Assembly (NCBI GenBank): GCA_039819285.1
Contig: JBCBSH010000177.1
Location: forward strand, 1 to 9,497
DNA: 9,497 bases
Direction of reading: 5' to 3'
Origin: JANQGH01 sp039819285
Lineage (GTDB): Bacteria > Pseudomonadota > Alphaproteobacteria > DSM-16000 > Inquilinaceae
This document shows positions 1-5,704 of the stretch, piece by piece. A program made the position numbers and the translations under genes. The notes under the pieces were generated by a model that did no database searches, was not told where the DNA came from, and worked only from the letters and a program-made list of their open reading frames with translations. The stretch's first letter is position 1, and each line of letters opens with the position of its first letter.

Positions 1-301
1 CAGAATAGGTGCATTCACCGACAAAATCGCCGATCAGCCCGCGCGCCGTGACATTCGACGGGCCGGTGCCACCGCCTGGCCGGAACTGCGTCACCGACTC
101 AGCGCCGGCCAGAACCGAAACGTTCGGACAGCCGGTTGGCGGCGCCGGAGGCGATTCGAAGACCACTTGCTGCTCGGCCTCGTCGCCACGGCCGCCGCAG
201 GCCGCCAGGACGAGGCTGAGCGCGACAAGAAGACCGGACCAGGTTATCCGCGCGGATTTTCGGCCGAATGAGCCTATATTGTGATTTCGGGCGTCGGTCA
301 T
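1..301 (-). CDS. Putative outer-membrane lipoprotein, N-terminal part (cut by left edge)
   Basis: Reading the minus strand from ATG at 301-299 gives 100 residues with no stop before the window edge, so the C-terminus is missing. The N-terminus is a lipoprotein signal: basic residues at R14, K15 and R18, a hydrophobic stretch at about residues 21-33 (WSGLLVALSLVLA), and a lipobox LAAC with the lipidated cysteine at position 35. The residue after the cysteine is Gly, not Asp, so by the enterobacterial +2 rule it would go to the outer membrane. A Pro-rich linker follows (ESPPAPPTGCPN), then the start of a globular domain (NVSVLAGAESVTQFRPGGG) with two more cysteines, at about 57 and 97. I recall similar short lipoproteins beginning with a CPxVxVL-type motif in alphaproteobacteria, but I know no function for them. 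It is divergent from ispH. The lipoprotein call is solid; the role is unknown. Confidence 0.85.
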   Translation of the reverse strand, partial: MTDARNHNIGSFGRKSARITWSGLLVALSLVLAACGGRGDEAEQQVVFESPPAPPTGCPNVSVLAGAESVTQFRPGGGTGPSNVTARGLIGDFVGECTYS

Positions 302-380
302 CGCGCGCTGTTCCTATCAAACGAGGGGATCGGAGTTGGAGGAAGACTCTAGGGGATTGATCGGTTCGGGGACAAGACCC
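302..380. promoter_or_regulatory. Divergent intergenic region between lipoprotein gene and ispH
   Basis: This 79-nt gap must hold the promoters of both the leftward lipoprotein gene and the rightward ispH operon. I see no convincing -35/-10 pair on either strand. It contains a GAGGGG Shine-Dalgarno-like run at 323-328, placed 7 nt before a TTG at 336, and a GGGGA run at 368-372 placed 8 nt before GTG at 381. Both could serve ispH. A GANTC site (GACTC, 345-349) lies in the middle and could make expression sensitive to CcrM methylation. The regulatory role is inferred from gene orientation only. Confidence 0.45.
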
Positions 381-1340
381 GTGACCGATGCAGCTCCGTC
401 CAGCCGAAACCGTCTGAAGATTCTGCTGGCCGCGCCGCGCGGCTTCTGCGCGGGCGTCGACCGGGCCATCCAAATCGTCGAACAGGCGCTGGAAAAGTTC
501 GGGGCGCCGGTCTATGTCCGGCACGAGATCGTGCACAACAGGTTTGTCGTCGAAAGCCTGGAGGCTAAAGGTGCCGTCTTTGTGGAGGAGCTGGACGAGG
601 TGCCGGCGGACCTTCCCGTCGTCTTTTCCGCCCACGGCGTGCCGAAATCCGTGCCAGCAGAGGCGGAGCGGCGCAACCTGTTTTACCTCGACGCGACATG
701 CCCGCTGGTCAGCAAGGTCCACCGCGAGGCGGAACGCCATCACAAGAACGGCTGTGCCATCGTGTTGATCGGCCATGCCGGACATCCGGAGGTCATCGGC
801 ACCATGGGCCAACTGCCGCCCGGCGTGGTTACGCTGGTCGAGACGGTCGATGATGCCGAGGCGCTTGCCGTTCCGCCGGACGGCAGGCTTGCCTATGTCA
901 CGCAAACGACCCTGTCGGTCGATGACACCGCCGACATCATTGCCGTCCTGCAGCGCCGGTTTCCGAACATCGAGGCGCCCCGCAAGGAGGATATCTGCTA
1001 CGCCACCACCAACCGGCAGGAAGCGGTGAAGGCCATCGCGGCGCGATGCCAGGCGATGTTGGTGATCGGCGCGGAGAATTCGTCCAACTCCAAACGTCTG
1101 GTGGAGGTCGCCTTGCGCCAGGGCTGTGACAAGGCGGCGTTGATCGCGCGCGCCAGCGCCATCGATTGGCGTTGGCTCGACGGCGTCGGCACGCTTGGCA
1201 TAACGGCCGGCGCCTCGGCACCGGAGGTGCTGGTCGACGAGGTCGTCCAGGCTTGTAACGAACGCTACGACGTTTCGGTGCAAGAGGTCGAAATCGCCCG
1301 CGAGGGCGTTGTTTTCAAGCTGCCCAAGGCCCTGAGGTAG
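381..1340 (+). CDS. ispH: 4-hydroxy-3-methylbut-2-enyl diphosphate reductase (IspH/LytB)
   Basis: IspH performs the last step of the MEP (non-mevalonate) pathway: reduction of HMBPP to IPP and DMAPP in the cytoplasm with a [4Fe-4S] cluster. From GTG 381 the protein has 319 residues, close to the 316 of E. coli IspH. All three cluster cysteines are present: C23 in PRGFCAGVDRAI, C107 in DATCPLVSKVHRE and C206 in EDICYATTNRQ. The active-site blocks HEIVHNRFVV, SAHGVPKS, GHAGHPEVIGTMGQ (His and Glu) and SSNSKRL are also intact. The start is uncertain. A TTG at 336, in frame and with a better Shine-Dalgarno (GAGGGG, 323-328), would add 15 residues; I prefer GTG 381 because the family normally begins shortly before the ILLAAPRGFCAG strand. 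It is the first gene of the probable ispH-kamA-thrB-rnhA operon; the next gene starts 2 nt after its stop. The function is certain, the start is not. Confidence 0.97.
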   Translation: MTDAAPSSRNRLKILLAAPRGFCAGVDRAIQIVEQALEKFGAPVYVRHEIVHNRFVVESLEAKGAVFVEELDEVPADLPVVFSAHGVPKSVPAEAERRNLFYLDATCPLVSKVHREAERHHKNGCAIVLIGHAGHPEVIGTMGQLPPGVVTLVETVDDAEALAVPPDGRLAYVTQTTLSVDDTADIIAVLQRRFPNIEAPRKEDICYATTNRQEAVKAIAARCQAMLVIGAENSSNSKRLVEVALRQGCDKAALIARASAIDWRWLDGVGTLGITAGASAPEVLVDEVVQACNERYDVSVQEVEIAREGVVFKLPKALR

Positions 1341-1342
1341 GC

Positions 1343-2356
1343 ATGAAGCGCACCTTGCGGTCCGCTGGCGACCTGGTCGCGGCGGGCCTGATCTCGGCAG
1401 GGCAACGCGCCGGTGTCGAGGCGGTTGCCGACCGCTATGCCTTGGCGATCACGCCATCCGTTGCCGACCTGATCGATCCGACCGATCCGGATGATCCGAT
1501 CGCGCGCCAATTCGTGCCGAGCCCGATGGAACTGGTGCGCACGCAAGAGGAGCGTGACGATCCCATCGCCGACCAGGCCCACAGCCCGGTGCCGGGCATT
1601 GTCCACCGCTATCCGGACCGGGTTCTTTTGAAAGCGGTGCATGCGTGCCCGGTCTATTGCCGTTTTTGCTTTCGGCGCGAAATGGTCGGCCCCGGTGGCG
1701 ACAGTCTCGACGATGCCGCCTTGAACGCGGCGATCGGGTATATCGCCGACCGTTCGGAGATCTGGGAGGTCATCCTGACGGGCGGCGATCCGCTGATCCT
1801 GTCGCCGCGCCGGCTGTCCGCACTGCTGGAACGATTGGACACCATCGACCATGTCGCGGTCGTTCGGTTCCATACACGCGTGCCGGTGGTCGATCCTCAG
1901 CGCGTTACCGGCGCCCTGATCGGGGCGCTGTCCGCATCCTCGAAAACCATCTGGACGGCACTGCACGTCAACCATTCGCGCGAGCTGACGGCGGACGCGC
2001 TCGCGGCGATCGGCCGCTTCGCCGATGCCGGCCTGCCCCTGGTCAGCCAGACGGTCTTGTTGAAAGGGGTCAACGACGACGCGTCGGTGTTGGCCGGCCT
2101 GTTCCGCGCGTTGGTCACGGCGCGGGTCAAGCCCTATTACCTGCACCAGGGCGATCTGGCGCCGGGCACGTCGCATTTCCGCACGACCATTGCCGAAGGT
2201 CAGCGTTTGATGCGTGCGCTGCGGGGCGCCGTGTCCGGCCTGTGCCAGCCGACCTACGTCATCGATCCGCCGGATGGCAGCGGCAAACGGCCGATCGGCC
2301 CCTGCTACGATCTTGGAATCGAGCGTTCAACAGAGATCGCGATCCGCGACCGTTGA
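1343..2356 (+). CDS. KamA/EpmB-family lysine 2,3-aminomutase-like radical SAM enzyme
   Basis: This 337-residue protein belongs to the lysine 2,3-aminomutase family, cytoplasmic enzymes using SAM, a [4Fe-4S] cluster and PLP to move an amino group between carbons. The cluster motif is CPVYCRFCF, with cysteines at 102, 106 and 109 (CxxxCxxC). A SAM-binding ILTGGDPL block follows at 144-151. Comparison with clostridial KamA from memory places its two substrate-binding Asp at D271 (HQGDLAPG) and D308 (VIDPPDG), and its PLP-binding Lys at K315 (GSGKRPIGP), so the active site looks complete. The length matches EpmB (about 340), which makes (R)-beta-lysine used by EpmA to modify EF-P, rather than the longer KamA (about 416) with its C-terminal extension. 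However, no efp or epmA lies in this window, so the substrate is unproven and I give no symbol. It begins 2 nt after ispH and ends 33 nt before thrB, so it is probably co-transcribed with both. Confidence 0.9.
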   Translation: MKRTLRSAGDLVAAGLISAGQRAGVEAVADRYALAITPSVADLIDPTDPDDPIARQFVPSPMELVRTQEERDDPIADQAHSPVPGIVHRYPDRVLLKAVHACPVYCRFCFRREMVGPGGDSLDDAALNAAIGYIADRSEIWEVILTGGDPLILSPRRLSALLERLDTIDHVAVVRFHTRVPVVDPQRVTGALIGALSASSKTIWTALHVNHSRELTADALAAIGRFADAGLPLVSQTVLLKGVNDDASVLAGLFRALVTARVKPYYLHQGDLAPGTSHFRTTIAEGQRLMRALRGAVSGLCQPTYVIDPPDGSGKRPIGPCYDLGIERSTEIAIRDR

Positions 2357-2389
2357 CCGGCGCGGTCGATCCCGCCACTGTCGCGCGCC

Positions 2390-3355
2390 ATGGCCGTCTA
2401 TACCGATGTTTCCGACGAGGAAGTCGCCGACTTCGCCGCCCTTTACGGGCTGGGCGAGGTGCTGTCGTTGAAGGGTATCGCCGAGGGCGTTGAGAACTCC
2501 AACTATCTGATGGTCACCGAGGCCGGCCAGTTCATTCTGACCCTCTATGAGAAGCGGGTGAATGAGGCCGACCTGCCGTTCTTCCTGGGCCTGATGGAAC
2601 ATCTGGCGGCCAAGGGTGTCGCATGTCCGGTACCGGTGAAGGCGCCCGACGGACAGTCGCTGCACACGCTGGCCGGTCGGCCGGCGGCGATCATCACCTT
2701 TCTTTCCGGCATGTGGCCGAAACGCATCCGGCCGCCCCATTGCGCCGAGGTCGGCGCGGCGCTGGCCGAGATGCACATCGCCGGCCAGGACTTTCCCATG
2801 GCTCGGCCGAACGACCTTTCCGTTGCCGGCTGGCGGCCGCTGTTGGACGCCTGCCTGGATCGCGCCGATGAGGTCAAGCCCGATCTGGCTGAGGCGCTGT
2901 CGCGTGAACTGGACTGGATTGAGGCCAACTGGCCAGCCGATCTTCCCGTCGGGGTCATCCACGCGGACCTGTTTCCGGACAATGTCTTCTTTCAACGCGA
3001 CCATCTGACCGGGCTGATCGATTTCTACTTCGCCTGCACGGACGCCTTTGCCTATGACGTCGCCATCTGTCTCAACGCCTGGTGCTTTGAACCCGACCGC
3101 GCCTTCAACGTCACCAAGGCCAAGCTGTTGCTGTCGTCCTATCGGGCGAAAAGGCCGTTCTCGATGACCGAACTGAATGCCCTGCCGCTGTTGGCGCGCG
3201 GCAGCGCCCTGCGCTTTTTGCTGACCCGGCTTTACGACTGGCTGAACACGCCGGCTGGCGCCCTGGTAAAGCCAAAAGACCCGCTGGAGTACTGGGCCAA
3301 GCTTCGGTTCCATCAGGGTGTCTCCAGCCCCGCCGCCTATGGCCTGGAAGCATGA
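2390..3355 (+). CDS. thrB: Homoserine kinase, type II (aminoglycoside phosphotransferase fold)
   Basis: ThrB phosphorylates L-homoserine with ATP to O-phospho-L-homoserine, the step before threonine synthase. This is the alphaproteobacterial type, built on the APH/choline kinase fold and not the GHMP kinase fold of E. coli ThrB. The 321 residues start with a typical MAVYTDVSDEEV and a nucleotide-loop region (LKGIAEGVENSNYLM, 27-41). The Brenner motif HADLFPDN gives H191, catalytic D193 and N198; the metal-binding Asp is D211 in GLIDFYFA, followed by a conserved YDVAICLNAW block at 222-231. The length is normal. There is no clear Shine-Dalgarno before ATG 2390, which suggests translation carried over from the upstream gene 33 nt away. 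The stop overlaps the rnhA start as ATGA, indicating translational coupling. The thrB-rnhA pairing is common in alphaproteobacteria and supports the assignment. Confidence 0.95.
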   Translation: MAVYTDVSDEEVADFAALYGLGEVLSLKGIAEGVENSNYLMVTEAGQFILTLYEKRVNEADLPFFLGLMEHLAAKGVACPVPVKAPDGQSLHTLAGRPAAIITFLSGMWPKRIRPPHCAEVGAALAEMHIAGQDFPMARPNDLSVAGWRPLLDACLDRADEVKPDLAEALSRELDWIEANWPADLPVGVIHADLFPDNVFFQRDHLTGLIDFYFACTDAFAYDVAICLNAWCFEPDRAFNVTKAKLLLSSYRAKRPFSMTELNALPLLARGSALRFLLTRLYDWLNTPAGALVKPKDPLEYWAKLRFHQGVSSPAAYGLEA

Positions 3356-3807
3356 CCGACAAAGTAGTCGAGATTTTCACCGACGGCGCCTGCTCGGGCA
3401 ATCCGGGCCCTGGTGGATGGGGCGCCATTCTGCGCTGGAAGGGTCATGAGAAGGAGCTGAATGGCGGCGAGCCGGAGACGACCAACAACCGCATGGAGTT
3501 GATGGCCGCGATCAGCGCCTTGGAGACCCTGAAGCGCCCCATGCAGGTGGTCCTCACCACCGACAGCGCCTATGTCAAAAACGGCATCACCCAATGGCTA
3601 GCCGGATGGCGCGCGAACGGCTGGCGAACTGCGGCCAAGAAGCCTGTGAAGAATGTCGACCTCTGGCAGCGGCTTGAACAGGCGATCGGCAGGCACCGGA
3701 TCGATTGGCGCTGGGTTAAGGGCCACGCGGGCCATGCCGAGAATGAAAGGGCCGACGCGCTGGCCCGGCAGGCGATCGTGGAGATGCGGAGCGCTGGGGT
3801 AGGCTAG
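3352..3807 (+). CDS. rnhA: Ribonuclease HI
   Basis: RNase HI cuts the RNA strand of RNA-DNA hybrids, removing R-loops and primer RNA. All catalytic residues are present in the 151-residue protein: D11 (FTDGACSGNPGPGGWG), E49 (NNRMELMAAI), D71 (LTTDSAYVKNG), H125 and D135 (WVKGHAGHAENERADALA). The basic protrusion of the E. coli type is visible at about 84-101 (AGWRANGWRTAAKKPVK), supporting the bacterial HI class and not a minimal archaeal-type RNase H. There is no N-terminal hybrid-binding domain. The ATG overlaps the thrB stop by 4 nt, so the two are probably translationally coupled. The stop codon lies inside a CTAG palindrome shared with the stop of the convergent folB gene. The window also encodes RNase HII (7959-8573), so both classes are present. 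Confidence 0.97.
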   Translation: MTDKVVEIFTDGACSGNPGPGGWGAILRWKGHEKELNGGEPETTNNRMELMAAISALETLKRPMQVVLTTDSAYVKNGITQWLAGWRANGWRTAAKKPVKNVDLWQRLEQAIGRHRIDWRWVKGHAGHAENERADALARQAIVEMRSAGVG

Positions 3808-4205
3808 GCGCCTTGCCGCCGTTCGATCTCGACGCCGACCGATCCGGCATCGTCGAAGACGTCCAGCTTTTCGACCCGCACCCGGGCAGCGAGCACGCGC
3901 CGGTCTTGCAGGCAGAAGGCCGCCAGCTTTTCCGCCAAGGTCTCGACCAACTCGCTATGGGCCTCCAGCGCCAATTGGCGCGCCGCCATTACGAAAGGCT
4001 CGTAGCTGACCACGGCCTCGATCCGGTCATCGCCGCTGCCTTCCTCGACCGCCAGATCAAGATTGAGCCGCACCCGCTGGGACGCGTCCTTTTCATGGTC
4101 GTAGATGCCGATGCGGGCGAGAACCACCAGGTCGCGCACGAACAAGTGCCGCACGCCCAAACGCGCGACCGGTTCATCAAGACGATGCGGGGCGAACTGA
4201 TCCAT
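3804..4205 (-). CDS. folB: Dihydroneopterin aldolase family protein (FolB)
   Basis: FolB converts 7,8-dihydroneopterin to 6-hydroxymethyl-7,8-dihydropterin and glycolaldehyde in folate synthesis, forming a cytoplasmic ring-shaped oligomer. The 133 residues match the family in order: LFVRDLVVLARIGIYDHE (E38 matching the pterin-binding Glu22 of S. aureus FolB), VVSYEP with Y68, LVETLAEKLAAFCL with E88 matching Glu74, and RVRVEKLDVFDDAGSVGVEIER with K113 at the catalytic lysine position. The first ~20 residues are an extension relative to E. coli FolB. The identity is low enough that a paralogue such as FolX cannot be fully excluded. It lies 48 nt downstream of ccrM on the same strand and could be read from the same transcript. 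It is convergent with rnhA, the two stop codons overlapping. No other folate gene is in the window. Confidence 0.87.
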   Translation of the reverse strand: MDQFAPHRLDEPVARLGVRHLFVRDLVVLARIGIYDHEKDASQRVRLNLDLAVEEGSGDDRIEAVVSYEPFVMAARQLALEAHSELVETLAEKLAAFCLQDRRVLAARVRVEKLDVFDDAGSVGVEIERRQGA

Positions 4206-4225
4206 GGCCTAAGCCCTTAACACGA

Positions 4226-4241
4226 GCGGCGATTTCGCCGC
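4226..4241 (-). other. Short GC hairpin between ccrM and folB
   Basis: GCGGCG-ATTT-CGCCGC forms a perfect 6-bp stem (7 bp if the A-T pair closes) with a 4-nt loop, in the 48-nt gap between the ccrM stop and the folB start. No U-run follows on the minus strand, so it is not a classic intrinsic terminator. It could slow polymerase, stabilise the ccrM mRNA 3' end or shape the folB leader. A 6-bp GC palindrome is also easy to find by chance in this base composition. Confidence 0.3.
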
Positions 4242-4253
4242 AATGCGACAAGC

Positions 4254-5363
4254 TCAGTGCAGCTCTGCCCGCAGTTTCTGGCGTAGCACGTCGATCGGTG
4301 CCAGCCGGCCGCGCGCGGGCTCGAAATGCCAAAAGCTCCAACCATTGCAGCTTGGCGCGCCTTGCAGCGCCGCGCCCACCTTGTGGATTGAGCCGCGATG
4401 GTCGCCGCCGCGACCGCTGGCCACCAGTGTGCCATCGGCGCGCACCTTCGCCCGATAGCGCCGCCGCTGGTCGAACAGGGCCTCGCCCGGTTTCAACAGC
4501 CCGCGTTCGACCACCCAGCCGAAGGGGATACGCGGCTCCTGCCGCTTGGCGACCAGTTTGATGGCTTCCGGATCGGTCGGTCCCGCAATGTCGGCCAGCC
4601 GTCGTTCGGCGTGGGTGATGTAGGCGGGGTCCCGCTCGATGCCGATGTAATGCCGCCCCAGCTTCTTGGCCGCAGCGCCCGTCGTGCCGGTACCGAAGAA
4701 CGGGTCCAGGATCGTCTCGCCAGGGCGTGTCGAGGCCAGCAAAACCCGGTACAAGAGCGCTTCCGGCTTTTGGGTCGGGTGTACCTTCCGGCCGCCGGCG
4801 TCGCGCAGCCGTTCCGGGCCGCCGCAGACCGGCAGAACCCAGTCGGAGCGCATTTGCAGCTCCTCATTCAGGTTCTTCATGGCCTCGTAGTTGAAGGTGT
4901 ACTTCGCCTCCGCCGACCGGGCCGCCCAGATCAGCGTCTCATGGGCGTTGGTGAACCGGGTGCCGCGAAAGTTCGGCATCGGGTTCGATTTGCGCCAGAC
5001 GATGTCGTTCAAAATCCAAAGCCCAAGATCCTGCAAGATCGCGCCGACGCGAAAGATGTTGTGATAGCTGCCGATCACCCACAGGCTGCCGTCGGGCTTC
5101 AGGGCTTCGCGCGCAGCCGCAAGCCAATCGCGCGCGAACTGGTCATAGTCCGAAAAGTCGGCAAATTTGTCCCAGGCGGCATCGACACCGTCCACCCGGC
5201 TGTTGTTGGGCCGGTGCAACTCGCCGCCAAGCTGGAGGTTATAGGGTGGGTCAGCAAAGACGCAGTCCACGCTGCCGGCCGGCAGCGCCCGCATCAGTTC
5301 GACGCAGTCGCCCCGCAGGATCCGGTCGCGCGGCAGGTCTGATAGATCGGATTGGCCAGTCAT
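4254..5363 (-). CDS. ccrM: Cell-cycle-regulated DNA adenine methyltransferase CcrM (GANTC)
   Basis: CcrM methylates adenine in GANTC after replication and is a core cell-cycle regulator in most alphaproteobacteria. From ATG 5363 the protein has 369 residues (Caulobacter CcrM has 358). It shows beta-class order: the catalytic DPPYNLQLGG motif first (DPPY at 38-41), then WVIGSYHNIFRVG, ILNDIVWRKSNPMPNFRG and HPTQKPEALLYR, and finally the SAM-binding DPFFGTGTTG at 220-229. The C-terminal domain (about 275-369), with EPRIPFG, GSIHKVGA, APSCNGW and LAPIDVLR, is diagnostic of CcrM and separates it from restriction-type GANTC enzymes. An in-frame GTG at 5393 would add 10 residues; I prefer ATG because the added part looks unlike the family and would place two GANTC sites in coding DNA. 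No Shine-Dalgarno is visible for either. Four GANTC sites lie directly upstream. The solitary, chromosomal, housekeeping setting and absence of a restriction gene fit an orphan regulatory enzyme. Confidence 0.97.
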   Translation of the reverse strand: MTGQSDLSDLPRDRILRGDCVELMRALPAGSVDCVFADPPYNLQLGGELHRPNNSRVDGVDAAWDKFADFSDYDQFARDWLAAAREALKPDGSLWVIGSYHNIFRVGAILQDLGLWILNDIVWRKSNPMPNFRGTRFTNAHETLIWAARSAEAKYTFNYEAMKNLNEELQMRSDWVLPVCGGPERLRDAGGRKVHPTQKPEALLYRVLLASTRPGETILDPFFGTGTTGAAAKKLGRHYIGIERDPAYITHAERRLADIAGPTDPEAIKLVAKRQEPRIPFGWVVERGLLKPGEALFDQRRRYRAKVRADGTLVASGRGGDHRGSIHKVGAALQGAPSCNGWSFWHFEPARGRLAPIDVLRQKLRAELH

Positions 5364-5704
5364 CGACGCACCATGAGTCAAGGCGCGACTCACGTCAATA
5401 ATTCAATTGAGTCAGATGGTTATTCGGAGACTCGCACGTGATGCTTAATCTCTGCAATCAGGCTCGATCATACGCAATACTTGGTGGTCGACGAAGCGGG
5501 CAGCACTGCATCTTGAGGCGACGGCGCGCCGCCGACGTTAGAAGCAAGCGACGGGTTCGGGAACGGTTGACCGCCTGTCTTCTGATGAGCAGGGTGACTT
5601 GATGCACCATCGCTAAACTGGCGAGAGGACCGACAGCCTTATGGCCACGCCCATGGAAATCGTTTCTTCCGCATGTCGGTTAACCTGGCGGATTGGTTAG
5701 CGCA
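5364..5704. promoter_or_regulatory. Divergent intergenic region between ccrM and the FUSC gene
   Basis: About 340 nt without a convincing gene; it must carry the ccrM promoter (leftward) and the FUSC promoter (rightward). The ccrM-proximal part is AT-rich: bases 5391-5460 have 29 G/C of 70, while the flanking genes are strongly GC-rich. It holds the GANTC cluster, an inverted repeat TCAAT-N6-ATTGA (5395-5410) and a single TTAA CtrA-like half-site (5445-5448) without the partner expected at 7-nt spacing. Nearer the FUSC gene are a 10-bp palindrome CGGCGCGCCG (5522-5531) and GGTTAACC (5678-5685), whose GGTTA recurs 17 bp on, at 5695. I see no reliable -35/-10 pair. A 53-codon Arg-rich reading frame (5441-5602, plus) does not look like a real gene. 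Confidence 0.5.
5375..5433 (-). promoter_or_regulatory. Cluster of four GANTC (CcrM) sites in the ccrM leader/promoter
   Basis: GANTC occurs at 5375-5379 (GAGTC), 5387-5391 (GACTC), 5409-5413 (GAGTC) and 5429-5433 (GACTC). The intervals are 12, 22 and 20 bp, close to whole helical turns. The first and third are embedded in an identical TGAGTCA heptamer, and the second is GACTCA, its complement apart from one base. Reading by eye I find no other GANTC between 2321 and 5374 or between 5434 and 6834, so the clustering is marked. The Caulobacter ccrM promoter is also known to carry GANTC sites that help shut it off once remethylated. I infer the same feedback here. The transcription start is not visible, so whether the sites overlap the promoter or the untranslated leader is open. 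Confidence 0.6.

Noticed and set aside
336..380. TTG 336 as the start of ispH
   Set aside because: It has a fair Shine-Dalgarno, but would give a 15-residue Gly/Ser-rich extension unlike the family; GTG 381 gives the usual length. It remains possible.
99..1283. Long minus-strand open frame of 394 codons opposite ispH
   Set aside because: Arg/Gln/Asp-rich translation typical of a GC-rich antisense frame; it lies across an unmistakable ispH and crosses the real lipoprotein start region in another frame.
1265..3313. Two long minus-strand frames (1265-2176 and 2327-3313) opposite the aminomutase and thrB genes
   Set aside because: Low-complexity, charge-rich shadow translations without any domain; the plus strand encodes clear enzymes with intact motifs.
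4398..5342. 314-codon plus-strand frame opposite ccrM
   Set aside because: Shadow of ccrM, which carries all methyltransferase motifs on the other strand.
5440..5460. CtrA binding site upstream of ccrM
   Set aside because: Only one TTAA half-site (5445-5448); the second half expected 7 nt away is missing on either side.
5522..5531. Palindrome CGGCGCGCCG in the intergenic region
   Set aside because: A 10-bp all-GC palindrome is easily produced by chance in this composition; no loop, U-run or second copy was seen.
5441..5602. 53-codon plus-strand frame in the ccrM/FUSC intergenic region, with a GGAGA about 10 nt before its ATG
   Set aside because: Arg-rich translation with no recognisable domain, in a region expected to be regulatory; I could not support it as a gene.
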